A DNA stretch of 64,000 bases, from NCBI GenBank assembly GCA_052035735.1, contig JBPOHI010000016.1:43878-107877 (forward strand). The letters run 5' to 3'. The DNA comes from JAGPDF01 sp052035735 (GTDB lineage Bacteria; Acidobacteriota; Thermoanaerobaculia; Multivoradales; JAGPDF01). The position numbers and the translations under genes are program-made. The notes under the pieces were generated by a model. It was not told the DNA's origin, searched no databases, and saw only the letters and a program-made list of their open reading frames with translations. Positions 54,624-62,942 of this stretch are shown piece after piece (within the stretch, counting starts at the first letter, position 1; every line of letters starts with the position of its first letter).

Positions 54624-55040
54624 TCAGCGCGCGATCGGCGAACGCAGCCGCTCGCTGAGCCACTGCGGAATCGCGCACTTCTCGAACGTCTCCATGGCGA
54701 CGCAGACGGTGACGATGCGACTCTCGGCCGCCGGGCGCTCGACGCTCCTGTGCAGGAAGCGGTAGCGCCAGGAGACCGAGCTTCCGCCGACGCGCGGGAT
54801 CGAGACTTCGATCTCGAGGTCGTCGCCGTAGCGCAACGGACGGTGGTACTCGGTCTCGAGATGCACCACCGGAAAGCCGATGCGGTGCTCGCGCAGCAGC
54901 TTCGGGTAGTCGGTGCCGACCGCGTCGCGGAAGAACTCCTCCATCGCGACGTGGCAGAAGTGCATGAAACGCGGGTAGTAGACGATGCCGGCCGGGTCGA
55001 GGTCGCCCCAGCGGACGTGCAACGGCGTGCGGAAGGCCAT
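54624..55040 (-). CDS. 4HBT/YbgC-type acyl-CoA thioesterase
   Basis: A 138-residue hot-dog-fold thioesterase. The catalytic motif RWGDLDPAGIVYYPRFMHF has the Asp of the 4-hydroxybenzoyl-CoA thioesterase family, and LETEYHRPLRYGDDLEIEV is the following strand pair. These enzymes hydrolyse an acyl-CoA to the acid and CoA. The gene is 18 bases after the flavoprotein stop and 11 bases before the transporter start. In the 2-aminobenzoate pathway of Azoarcus a thioesterase gene is found near the monooxygenase, thought to recycle CoA from dead-end products. I infer a similar housekeeping role here. Confidence 0.92.
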   Translation of the reverse strand: MAFRTPLHVRWGDLDPAGIVYYPRFMHFCHVAMEEFFRDAVGTDYPKLLREHRIGFPVVHLETEYHRPLRYGDDLEIEVSIPRVGGSSVSWRYRFLHRSVERPAAESRIVTVCVAMETFEKCAIPQWLSERLRSPIAR

Positions 55041-55058
55041 GACCCGAAGTCTAGCTCT

Positions 55059-57323
55059 CTAGAGGGCGGCCGGCCTCGGCTTGACTGCGAGGTACTGCGG
55101 CGGCCAGACGACATCGACACCGTAGCGCGCCGCCGCGTGCAGGGTGAGATAGGGATCGGCGAGGTGTGGACGCGCGAGGACCGCGAGATCTGCCCGGCCC
55201 GCGGCGAGCACCGTGTTGGCATGATCGGCATCGAGGATGGCACCGACCGCCATCACCGGCATGCCGGCTTCGTAGCGGACCTTTTCGGCGAACGGCACCT
55301 GGTACATCCGGCCGTAGTCCGGCTTCGAGGCCGGCGAGTTTCCGCCCGAAGAGACGTCGATCAGGTCGCAGCCCAGACGCTTGAGCTCGCGCGCCACGGC
55401 CACGGCCTCATCGGGAGTGAAGCCGGAGCCGTCGGGCATCCAGTCGCTCGCCGAGATGCGCACCGACATCGGCAGGTGCTGCGGCCAGACGGCGCGCACG
55501 GCGGCGAAGACCTCCAGCGGATAGCGCATCCGATTCTCGAGCGAACCACCGTAGGCGTCGCGCCGCAGATTGGCGAGCGGCGACAGGAAACTCGACAACA
55601 GATAGCCGTGCGCCATGTGGAGCTCCAGCCAATCGAAGCCGGCCTCCGCGGCCCACTCGGTCGAGCGGACGAAGTCGGCTAAGACGCGGTCCATGTCGGA
55701 GCGCTCCATCGCCCTGGGGAGTGGGGCGCCGGGCCGGAAGGGCTCGGCGGAAGGTCCGAGGACTTGCCAGGCGCCTTCGGCGGTGGAGAGCGGCAGGTCG
55801 TTGCCCTCCCAGGGGAGCCGCATCGACGCCTTGCGCCCGGCATGCGCCAGCTGCACGCCGATCTTCGCCCGCGAGTGACGATGGGAGAACTCGACGATCC
55901 TGCGCCAGGCGGCGACGTGCTCCGGGCGATACATCCCCGCGCAGCCCAGCGAGATACGGCCGTCGGCGGCGACGTTGGTCATCTCGGCGATCACCAGGCC
56001 GGCGCCCCCCACGGCGCGGCTTCCGAGGTGCACCAGATGCCAGTCGCCGACGGTCCCCTCGTCGGCCGAGTACTGGCACATCGGCGAGACGACGATGCGA
56101 TTGGCCAACTCGACGCCGCGAACCCTGAAGGGCACGAAGGCGGGCGGCACCGCCGCGGATTCCCCGGTCGCAGTCCCATCGGGGGCCGCGGCGCGGGCGA
56201 AGGAGCGCGCGGCGCGCTCGACCAGGAGCGGATCGCGCCTCTCGAGGTTGTCATAGGTGATGCGCTTCGAGCGCGTCATCAGATTGAAGACGAACGGGAC
56301 GGGATCCTGCGTCTGGTAGCGCGGCGCATTCTCGAACCACTCGAGGCTGGTCTGGGCCGCACGCTGGAGCTTGGAGACATCCACCCGGCGCGCCGCTTCG
56401 TAGGCCGCGAGCACCGCCGCGACGTCATCGGTGCCGAGTTCACGGAAGGCCGCGGCGAGGGCGATCGCATCTTCCATCGCCAACTTGGTCCCTGAGCCGA
56501 TCGAGTAGTGGGCGGTGTGCGCCGCATCGCCGAGCAGGACGACGTTGCGGTGATGCCAACGCCCGCAGCGCACGGTCGGAAACTGCCGCCAGAGGGAGCG
56601 GTTGGAGAGCAAGCGGTGGCCGTCCAGATGGTGCTCGAAGAGGCGCTGGCAGAACTCGAGCGACTCCGCTTCGCTCGCGGAGTCGAGGCCGGCGCGGCGC
56701 CAGGTCTCCTCGGAGCATTCGACGATCCAGGTGCTGCGCCCGGCGGCGAACGGGTAGGCGTGCACCTGGAAGAGCCCGTGCGCGGTCGGCTCGAAGATGA
56801 AGGTGAACGCCGGCAGGGCGAAATCTGCGCCGAGCCAGGAAAAGCGGTTCGGCCGCCAGTCGATCGTCGCCTCGAGCTCGGCGGCGAAGCGTTCGCGCAC
56901 GAAGCTGTTGACGCCGTCACAGCCGATGACCAGGTCGGCCTGCGGCAAGGCGGCGCCGGCCGCGACCTCGCTCTCGTAGTGGATCTCGCAGCCCAGGCTC
57001 TGGGCACGCTGCTGCAGGATCGCCAGCAACTTCGCGCGGGCGATCGCGGCGAAGCCGTGCCCGGTCGAGACGATCCGCTCGCCGCGAAATCTCGTCTCGA
57101 TCTCGTTCCAGGTGCGGAAGCCGGCGCGGATGGCGGTCGCGGAAACCGGATCGGCCTCGTCGAAGAAGGACAGGGTCTCGTCCGAGAAGACGACGCCGAA
57201 GCCGAAGGTGTCGTCCGGGCGATTGCGCTCGAAGATCTCGATCCCGATCGCCGGAAACGCCTGCTTCATGAGGATGCCGAAGTAGAGCCCTGCCGGCCCG
57301 CCGCCGATCGCCACCATTCGCAT
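55059..57323 (-). CDS. two-domain flavoprotein: 2-aminobenzoyl-CoA monooxygenase/reductase or salicylyl-CoA 5-hydroxylase type
   Basis: A 754-residue fused enzyme. Residues 1 to about 380 form a PHBH-like FAD monooxygenase: AIGGGPAGLYFGILM (nucleotide loop), a DLVIGCDGVNSFVRERF motif and VVLLGDAAHTAHYSIGSGTK. From about residue 400 an Old-Yellow-Enzyme domain follows: ANRIVVSPMCQYSADEGTVG, DWHLVHLGSRAVGGAGLVIAEM, FDWLELHMAHGYLLSSFLSPL and LGCDLIDVSSGG. This domain order and length match the 2-aminobenzoyl-CoA monooxygenase/reductase of Azoarcus evansii and the salicylyl-CoA 5-hydroxylase family, which act on CoA thioesters. It is first in an operon with the thioesterase and EamA transporter genes. 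Confidence 0.9.
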   Translation of the reverse strand: MRMVAIGGGPAGLYFGILMKQAFPAIGIEIFERNRPDDTFGFGVVFSDETLSFFDEADPVSATAIRAGFRTWNEIETRFRGERIVSTGHGFAAIARAKLLAILQQRAQSLGCEIHYESEVAAGAALPQADLVIGCDGVNSFVRERFAAELEATIDWRPNRFSWLGADFALPAFTFIFEPTAHGLFQVHAYPFAAGRSTWIVECSEETWRRAGLDSASEAESLEFCQRLFEHHLDGHRLLSNRSLWRQFPTVRCGRWHHRNVVLLGDAAHTAHYSIGSGTKLAMEDAIALAAAFRELGTDDVAAVLAAYEAARRVDVSKLQRAAQTSLEWFENAPRYQTQDPVPFVFNLMTRSKRITYDNLERRDPLLVERAARSFARAAAPDGTATGESAAVPPAFVPFRVRGVELANRIVVSPMCQYSADEGTVGDWHLVHLGSRAVGGAGLVIAEMTNVAADGRISLGCAGMYRPEHVAAWRRIVEFSHRHSRAKIGVQLAHAGRKASMRLPWEGNDLPLSTAEGAWQVLGPSAEPFRPGAPLPRAMERSDMDRVLADFVRSTEWAAEAGFDWLELHMAHGYLLSSFLSPLANLRRDAYGGSLENRMRYPLEVFAAVRAVWPQHLPMSVRISASDWMPDGSGFTPDEAVAVARELKRLGCDLIDVSSGGNSPASKPDYGRMYQVPFAEKVRYEAGMPVMAVGAILDADHANTVLAAGRADLAVLARPHLADPYLTLHAAARYGVDVVWPPQYLAVKPRPAAL

Positions 57324-57406
57324 CTCTCGATTCTATGCGGCTCGAGCGACCGGGCCGACAGTCGCGGCGATCGATCGGCCGCGGAGTGGTCTAGGCTCAG
57401 CAGACG

Positions 57407-58810
57407 ATGACTTGGTGGTTCGCGGTTCTGGTCGAGGCGCTCTGGGTGGCGGGGGTGGCGATCTGGGTCGCCACCGATCGCCGCGCCCCGGCATCGACGC
57501 TCGCCTGGATCGTCACCCTGGCCTTCCTGCCTGTCGTGGGGCTGCCGGTCTACTTTCTCTTCGGGCCGCGGCGTCTCGAGCGCCGCCGCATTCGCTATCA
57601 GGGACTGAAGGCGCGGCTCTCGGCCTCGCTGGCCGCGATCGAAGCGAATGCCGCCATACCCAGCGACATCGTCCGGCAGGTGCGTCTCGCCACGCGCCTC
57701 GACGAGGTGCCGCTCAGCTCGGCGACCGACCTTCAGATCTACCTCTCCGGTTCCGAGGCGTTCGCGGCGATCGAGCGCGAGCTCGCCCAGGCGCGGCACC
57801 ACATTCACCTCGAGTCCTACATCTGGGACGACGATGCGACCGGGCGGCGCCTTCGCGACCTGCTGGTCGAGCGCGCCCGCGCCGGGATCGAGGTGCGCGT
57901 GCTCGTCGACGGCATGGGGGCCGCCGTGCGCCAGCCCTTCTTCCGCTCGCTGGTCGCCGCCGGCGGAGACTTCGAGCGCTTCAATCCGCCGCAACTGGGG
58001 ATCCGTTCCCGTTTGCTCAACTTCCGAACCCATCGCAAGATCGTCGTCGTCGACGGGCGGATCGGCTTTCTCGGTGGCATGAATGTCTCCGACTCCCAGA
58101 CGATCGGCAGCGGCGGAGAACGACCCTGGCGAGACACCCACATGCGCATCGAGGGGCAGGCGGTCCGCTGGCTGCAGAGAGCCTTCTTCGAGAACTGGCA
58201 GTTTGCCGCCAGGCGTCCGCTCAGGCCCAAGCCGGCCTACCTTCCGGACCTCCCGGAGGGCGAGCACCTTCTGCAGATCGTCCGGTCAGGACCAGACCGG
58301 ACGGTCTTCCCGATCCACGATTTCCTCTTCTCCGCCATTGCCAGCGCCGACCAGCGAGTCTGGATCACCTGCCCCTATCTCGTCCCGGACGAGCCGATCC
58401 TGACCGCGATCACCTCGGCGGCCCACCGCGGCGTCGACGTCCGGCTTCTCGTGCCGATTCGCGGCGACTCCCGCCTGGTCGCCGCCGCCGTGCGCTCGTA
58501 CTTCGACGACTGGTTGGCCTGCGGGGCGAGAGTCTTCGAGTACCGCCCGGCGATGTTGCACGCCAAGACGATGGTGGTCGACCGCGAGCTCGCGGTCGTG
58601 GGCAGCTCCAACTTCGACAACCGGAGCTTCCGGCTGAACTTCGAGGTCGTCGCAGCGGTCTACGGCACCGGCGCCGCCGACCAGCTGGCCGCCGCTTTCG
58701 AGGACGACCTCCGGCGCTCGCGCGAGGTCCACCCGCACCGGCTCGCCCGCCGGCGCTTTCCCCGCTTCCTCGGCGAAGTAGGAGCGCGCCTGTTCAGCGC
58801 CCTCCTCTGA
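57407..58810 (+). CDS. cls: cardiolipin synthase (phospholipase D family)
   Basis: A 467-residue bacterial cardiolipin synthase condensing phosphatidylglycerol. Two N-terminal hydrophobic segments (WWFAVLVEALWVAGVAIWVA and LAWIVTLAFLPVVGLPVYF) anchor it, and two phospholipase-D HKD motifs carry catalysis: HRKIVVVDGRIGFLGGMN at H209 and HAKTMVVDRELAVVGSSNFDNRS at H385. The spacing and length are standard. It stands alone and divergent from the flavoprotein gene, whose start is 83 bases away. A GntR regulator gene lies downstream after a 67-base gap. Confidence 0.95.
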   Translation: MTWWFAVLVEALWVAGVAIWVATDRRAPASTLAWIVTLAFLPVVGLPVYFLFGPRRLERRRIRYQGLKARLSASLAAIEANAAIPSDIVRQVRLATRLDEVPLSSATDLQIYLSGSEAFAAIERELAQARHHIHLESYIWDDDATGRRLRDLLVERARAGIEVRVLVDGMGAAVRQPFFRSLVAAGGDFERFNPPQLGIRSRLLNFRTHRKIVVVDGRIGFLGGMNVSDSQTIGSGGERPWRDTHMRIEGQAVRWLQRAFFENWQFAARRPLRPKPAYLPDLPEGEHLLQIVRSGPDRTVFPIHDFLFSAIASADQRVWITCPYLVPDEPILTAITSAAHRGVDVRLLVPIRGDSRLVAAAVRSYFDDWLACGARVFEYRPAMLHAKTMVVDRELAVVGSSNFDNRSFRLNFEVVAAVYGTGAADQLAAAFEDDLRRSREVHPHRLARRRFPRFLGEVGARLFSALL

Positions 58811-58839
58811 AAGAGGCTTCGCCGACGCATCGCAGAGGC

Positions 58840-58877
58840 TTGACAGATCGACCTAGTGTACTAGTACACTAGTACGC
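58840..58877 (+). promoter_or_regulatory. promoter with palindromic operator ahead of the GntR operon
   Basis: TTGACA at 58840-58845 fits a -35 box exactly, and TACACT at 58865-58870 is a possible -10 (19-base spacer; TAGTAC at 58862 gives 16). The 20-base perfect palindrome CTAGTGTACTAGTACACTAG at 58853-58872 lies across the core promoter. It is the kind of site bound by YtrA-type GntR repressors. Transcription would begin one base before or at the ATG, so the regulator's message seems leaderless. This suggests self-repression. Confidence 0.72.
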
Positions 58878-59282
58878 ATGTTGCACCTCCCGCTCCGAGT
58901 CGACACTTCGGACCCTCGCCCGATCGGCCGCCAGATCGAAGAGGGGATCCAGCACCTCGTCACCTCCGGCAGCCTGTCCCCGGGCGAGCCGATCCCCTCG
59001 GTCCGCGATCTGGCGCGCGATCTCCGGGTCAATCCGAACACGGTCGCCAAGGCCTTCCAGCGGCTCGGCGAAGCGGGAGTCCTCGAGATGCGCCGGGGTG
59101 ACGGGACCTACGTCGCCCAGAATCCGCCCCTCCCCTCTGCCGCCGAACGCCAGGCCCGCCTCGCCGACGCCGCCGCCCGCTTCGCCGCCACAGCAGCCGG
59201 TCTCGGCTTCGACGCCAAGCCGGCCGCGGTCGCCGTTTTCGCTGCCTTCTTGTCGCTCGAGTCCAAGGAGAAGAAATCGTGA
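58878..59282 (+). CDS. GntR family transcriptional regulator, YtrA-like
   Basis: A 134-residue regulator. The winged helix is at residues 18-82: RPIGRQIEEGIQHLVTSGSL, the LSPGEPIPSVRDLARDLRVNPNTVAKAFQRL helix-turn-helix and GVLEMRRGDGTYVA wing. The C-terminal 45 residues are short and helical, which is typical of the YtrA subfamily controlling ABC transporter operons, and lack a ligand-binding FadR or HutC domain. There is no Shine-Dalgarno sequence ahead of the ATG. Its stop overlaps the GTG of the ABC ATPase gene (GTGA), so it is made with its transporter. Confidence 0.93.
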   Translation: MLHLPLRVDTSDPRPIGRQIEEGIQHLVTSGSLSPGEPIPSVRDLARDLRVNPNTVAKAFQRLGEAGVLEMRRGDGTYVAQNPPLPSAAERQARLADAAARFAATAAGLGFDAKPAAVAVFAAFLSLESKEKKS

Positions 59283-60010
59283 AGATCCTGATCCGCGACG
59301 TCACCCTGCGCTACGGCCGGACGACCGCCCTCGACCGGCTCGATCTGCACGTCCCGGAGGGCTCGGTCTACGCTCTGCTGGGCAGGAACGGCTCGGGCAA
59401 GAGCTCGCTGGTGAAGGCGCTCCTGGGGCACCGGCGGCCGGACGGCGGCGTGCTGGAGCTCGACGGCCTCGACCCGTGGAGGGCGCGCCACCGGCTGATG
59501 AACCGGATCGCTGCGACCCCGGAGACGCCCGATGCGCCTCCGGCGATGAAAGTCGACGCAATCGGCGAATTCATCGGCTCCTTTCATCCCGCTTGGGATA
59601 CCGCCGGCTTCCACGGTCGGCTCGAGCGCTTCGGCATTCCGCTCGCGAAGCCGTTCGGTACGCTCTCGCGCGGCCAGAAGAGTCTGGTCATGCTATCGCT
59701 CGCCCTGGCGCAGAGGCCGGAGCTCCTCCTTCTCGACGATCCGACCCTCGGCCTCGACCCGGTCGCCCGCCGCTTCGTCTTCGACGAGCTGATCGGCGAG
59801 CTCGCCGACCGCGGCACGACGGTCCTCCTCACGACACACGATCTCGAAGGCATCGAACGGATCGCCACCCATGTCGGAATTCTCGGCAAAGGAAAGCTGC
59901 AGGTAGAGGGCGAGCTCGAGGAACTGCGCCAGAGCGCGGTCGCTCACGGCGCGGCAGCTCCCACGCTCGAGAGCCTCTTCTTCCACTTCACCGGCTCGGA
60001 GGGCAACTGA
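59279..60010 (+). CDS. ABC transporter ATP-binding protein
   Basis: A 243-residue ABC ATPase with Walker A LLGRNGSGKSSLVKALL, signature TLSRGQKSLVMLSLALAQRP and Walker B LLLDDPTLGLDPVARR, an STHD-equivalent TTHDLEGIERI switch and a C-terminal TLESLFFHFTGSEGN. The family exports drugs, peptides or lipids, or serves cell-envelope functions; the substrate is not evident. The signature SRGQK differs in one residue from the common SGGQ. It is coupled to the GntR regulator gene by GTGA and followed two bases later by the permease gene. Confidence 0.92.
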   Translation: MKILIRDVTLRYGRTTALDRLDLHVPEGSVYALLGRNGSGKSSLVKALLGHRRPDGGVLELDGLDPWRARHRLMNRIAATPETPDAPPAMKVDAIGEFIGSFHPAWDTAGFHGRLERFGIPLAKPFGTLSRGQKSLVMLSLALAQRPELLLLDDPTLGLDPVARRFVFDELIGELADRGTTVLLTTHDLEGIERIATHVGILGKGKLQVEGELEELRQSAVAHGAAAPTLESLFFHFTGSEGN

Positions 60011-60012
60011 CC

Positions 60013-62031
60013 ATGCGCGGCTTCCTCCTCCTCTTCCGCCGCGACCTCCAGCAGCGCTGGATGCTCTTCGTCGCCTCGTTCGCCATGGGCCTGTTCATCG
60101 CCGCGATCCCCCTGCTCCGAGGCTCCCGCCTCTCCCCCGCCGAGCTCCGCGGCGCCGCCGGCCTCACCGCCGCGCTCGTCTGGTGCGCCGTGCTCGCGAT
60201 CCTCCTCGGCGGCTCGATCTTCACCCGCGACCTGACCGAGAACCGCCTCGCCTTCGATTTCCGCCTCCCCGTCCGCCCCGGCGCGATCTGGGCCGCCCGA
60301 CTCCTCGCCGCCGTCACAACGATCGCGATCGCCGCCGCTTTCGTCTTGGCACCTTCAGCGGTCGCCGGGATGGACTTCACCGGCGCCGCCGCAGGCTTCG
60401 ATGTTCTCCTCGGCATCGGTGACGGCGGCCAAGGCGTCCCATCTCACACCGGTCTCACCTTCGCCCCTCTGGCGATCCTCGCCCTCCTGCTGCTCGCCAA
60501 CCCGATCGCCCTCGCCACTCGAGCGCGCCAAGCCTGGGCCGGCTTCGACATGCTTTCCTTCGCGCTCATCGGTCTAGCGGGCTACTGGAGCTGGGAGACG
60601 CTGCGTCCCTGGGAAGCCCGCAGCGCCGTGTGGTGGACGACGGCAGTGCTGATCGCGACGACTCTGGTCGGTACCGCCGCCGCCTCGCTGCTGCAGGTTG
60701 CGCGCGGCCGCACCGAGACCGACAAAGCCCAACGCCGCCTTTCGATTGGCCTCCTGGGTACGGCGCTGCTGGCTTTCGGCGCCGCGACCGGATATTCGCA
60801 GTGGCTCACTCACCCGAACCTGGAAGACCTGGCCGGAAACGCGGCTACGGCGCAGAGCCTCGGACCAGACTGGGTGGTCATCCAAGGTCCTACCCGACGC
60901 GACTACCAGGTGGTCGCCCGCTTTCTGTTGGCACCCGCGAAGGGACGAGCGATCCTCCTCGGACCGCTGCCGCAGAGAATGTGGCCGCGCCGGAGTGCCG
61001 CCCATTCGATCGATGGCTCCGTCATCGCGTGGCTGGACTCCTACGGCCAGGAGGCCGACGGATTTCGACTGTTCCGGCTGTCCACCACGGATTCAAAGGC
61101 AAAGCCGGAACCCACTCCGGTCACTGTCTCGAGTCGCATCGTCAACTTCGCCCTCTCGCCCGACGGGACCGCCATCGCTGCCCTCGAGCGACTCGGCAGG
61201 TACGAAGGTCCCATGCGCGTGGTGGTCTCGAAGCTCGCGGACGGAGACGTCACCGCTGCCATTCAGATAACGAGTTGCCGGCTCTTCGGCGACATGCTCT
61301 TCGTGAGCGCGAAGGAAGTCGTGATCCCGTGCGGATTCCCGTCCTACTCCGACGTCCGTTCCGAGCCCACGTACCTCGTTCGAGTCGACCTCGAAAAGAA
61401 GGAACTTCGATTACGGGACTACTTCCCTGAGCGACCGCCGCAGCTCGACAGGTCGCTCGGGCTCATCGGAGCGGCGAGCGGCTGGCTCAGCCTCGCAGAG
61501 CGCAGGGAAGGCGAGCTGACGGTCGGTTGGAACGTCCTCGAGCCCGAAACGGGAAGAAAAGTGGCCGACCTGGCGCTGGAGGAACCGCTTCGAGATCCCT
61601 ACGCCCGCGGCAGGCAGCTTCGCGATCGCTCCTTCGCCATCGCCGCGGCCAACCGATCGGGAAGCAGCCTGCTGCACTTCTCCCTTCGCGGCGATCTCGA
61701 AACGACCGTCGTGCTGCCCCAGGGAACATCGAGGATTCTCGCGGAGTCCGCGGATGCGAAGTGCCTGGTGGTGGCGACCGTCGCCGCAAGGCGCGACGGC
61801 CCTCCGCACGAGTTCTACTCGCTCGTCGACCTGGGCACCGGGACGGCCAAGGCGATGATGGGCGGGCTCCACATTCAGGACTGGTACGGAGCCCTCGGCT
61901 CGAATCACACCGTCCTTTATGGTCCGTCGGGTCGCCTGCTCTGGTTCAATCCGCAGAGCAAAGTCCTTCAGCCGCTCCTCTCCGATGCGCAGTACTTCGA
62001 AGAAGGACTGCCGACCGGCAGCTCATCCTGA
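60013..62031 (+). CDS. ABC-2-type permease with a large C-terminal propeller-like domain
   Basis: A 672-residue protein. The first 265 residues contain about seven hydrophobic segments: LFVASFAMGLFIAAIPLL, LTAALVWCAVLAILLGGSIF, LLAAVTTIAIAAAFVLAPSA, LTFAPLAILALLLLANPIAL, MLSFALIGLAGYWSWE, VWWTTAVLIATTLVGTAAAS and LGTALLAFGAATGYSQWL. The remaining 400 residues are beta-rich, with blocks such as VNFALSPDGTAIAALERLG and VVIPCGFPSYSDVRSEPTYLVRV that look like blades of a WD-type propeller, probably outside the membrane. ABC-2 permeases rarely carry such a domain. It should be the partner of the ATPase encoded just upstream. Confidence 0.78.
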   Translation: MRGFLLLFRRDLQQRWMLFVASFAMGLFIAAIPLLRGSRLSPAELRGAAGLTAALVWCAVLAILLGGSIFTRDLTENRLAFDFRLPVRPGAIWAARLLAAVTTIAIAAAFVLAPSAVAGMDFTGAAAGFDVLLGIGDGGQGVPSHTGLTFAPLAILALLLLANPIALATRARQAWAGFDMLSFALIGLAGYWSWETLRPWEARSAVWWTTAVLIATTLVGTAAASLLQVARGRTETDKAQRRLSIGLLGTALLAFGAATGYSQWLTHPNLEDLAGNAATAQSLGPDWVVIQGPTRRDYQVVARFLLAPAKGRAILLGPLPQRMWPRRSAAHSIDGSVIAWLDSYGQEADGFRLFRLSTTDSKAKPEPTPVTVSSRIVNFALSPDGTAIAALERLGRYEGPMRVVVSKLADGDVTAAIQITSCRLFGDMLFVSAKEVVIPCGFPSYSDVRSEPTYLVRVDLEKKELRLRDYFPERPPQLDRSLGLIGAASGWLSLAERREGELTVGWNVLEPETGRKVADLALEEPLRDPYARGRQLRDRSFAIAAANRSGSSLLHFSLRGDLETTVVLPQGTSRILAESADAKCLVVATVAARRDGPPHEFYSLVDLGTGTAKAMMGGLHIQDWYGALGSNHTVLYGPSGRLLWFNPQSKVLQPLLSDAQYFEEGLPTGSSS

Positions 62032-62075
62032 CCCACCGGCACTCGTTCATCAGAACACCAACAAGGAGACCCGTC

Positions 62076-62579
62076 ATGAATCGACTCCGCACCACATCAC
62101 TCGCCGCCACCACCGTTGCTCTCTTGGCAGCCACCTGTATCGCTGCGGAAACCGCCACCCCTGCAGTCGACCCGATGCGGGCGACGTTCGACTCCGTTCG
62201 CACGGTCGGTGCGGCCCTCTGCGCCTGGGACAGAGATCAGGGCGCATGGCGCGCCGGGGAACCAGCAGCCGATGGCTTGCCGCCCGAGGCCGATCTCTCG
62301 CGGATCGGCGTTCTCTCGGCCAAAGATCTCGAAGCGCTGCTGGTGCCGCGCTATCTGAAGAGTCTCGAGCTCACCGACGGCTGGGGGCGCGAGCTCGATG
62401 TACGCCTCGACCGGAGCCGGAGCGGTTGGGATGCCATGGCCGTTCGCTCCGCCGGCGCCGACGGCAAGCTCGAAGGTGACCGCTACTCCAGGGGGGCCTT
62501 CGACAAGAGCGATCAAGCTGCGGATGTCGTTTGGGCTGACGGCTTTTTCGTTCGCTGGCCGGGAAAGCAGGGGGAGTAG
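62076..62579 (+). CDS. exported GspG-like (pseudopilin C-terminal) protein
   Basis: A 167-residue protein with a signal peptide (residues about 1-22, ending TCIAAE). The mature part has ALCAWDRDQGAWRAGEP and then LVPRYLKSLELTDGWGRELDVR and GWDAMAVRSAGADGKLEGDR, which match the C-terminal domain of type II secretion GspG (the DxWG and SxGxDG motifs), though a prepilin peptidase site and long N-terminal helix are lacking. Such truncated GspG-like lipo- or secreted proteins are common in this type of bacterium. AAGGAG precedes the ATG. It closes the GntR-ABC operon. Confidence 0.75.
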   Translation: MNRLRTTSLAATTVALLAATCIAAETATPAVDPMRATFDSVRTVGAALCAWDRDQGAWRAGEPAADGLPPEADLSRIGVLSAKDLEALLVPRYLKSLELTDGWGRELDVRLDRSRSGWDAMAVRSAGADGKLEGDRYSRGAFDKSDQAADVVWADGFFVRWPGKQGE

Positions 62580-62591
62580 AGCTGCAGGTGG

Positions 62592-62623
62592 GGTGCCAGC
62601 TTCGCTGTGAAGAGGCTGGCACC
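62592..62623. terminator. inverted repeat between convergent genes (possible two-way terminator or REP-like element)
   Basis: GGTGCCAGC at 62592-62600 and GCTGGCACC at 62615-62623 form a perfect nine-pair stem with a 14-base loop; the loop contains TTC and GAA that can add three pairs. Placed 13 bases after the GspG-like gene and before the end of the antitoxin gene, it could end both transcripts. No U-tract follows, so a REP-like origin is also possible. Confidence 0.45.
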
Positions 62624-62660
62624 TCTTCCATCACGTCTTCCAGCTCCTTTCGATGTCGGG

Positions 62661-62942
62661 CTACGCGACGTCCAACTCTACGCGCACCCGCCGCCCGAGG
62701 GCCGTCGCAATGTTCACCAGGGCATCCAGGGAGAAGCGCGACACGCGCCCGCGCAACAGGTCGTTGATGCGCGGCTGGGTGACGCCGCAATGCGTCGCAG
62801 CCTCGGCCTGCTTCCAGCTATTCGCTCTGACGATGGCCGCGATCTGCCGCATCAGCTCGGCCCGCGCGCGAAGATTGGCTGCCTGCTCGGGGGTGTCGGC
62901 GATCGCATCCCACACGTGGTCGAAGGTCTCGGTCCTGGTCAT
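62661..62942 (-). CDS. XRE-family antitoxin, HigA-like
   Basis: A 93-residue DNA-binding protein. The helix-turn-helix WKQAEAATHCGVTQPRINDLLRG lies in the middle, followed by FSLDALVNIATALGRRVRVE, the usual XRE tail of antitoxins that pair with Gp49/HigB-type toxins. A segment (RTETFDHVWDAIADTPEQAANLRARAEL) resembles the N-terminus of this antitoxin group. It should neutralise the toxin encoded just upstream and repress the operon. Its ATG overlaps the toxin stop by four bases. Confidence 0.88.
   Translation of the reverse strand: MTRTETFDHVWDAIADTPEQAANLRARAELMRQIAAIVRANSWKQAEAATHCGVTQPRINDLLRGRVSRFSLDALVNIATALGRRVRVELDVA

Noticed and set aside
59098..60012. Extension of the ABC permease frame upstream
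   Set aside because: It covers the GntR and ATPase genes in another frame; the permease begins at 60013 with an anchor helix.
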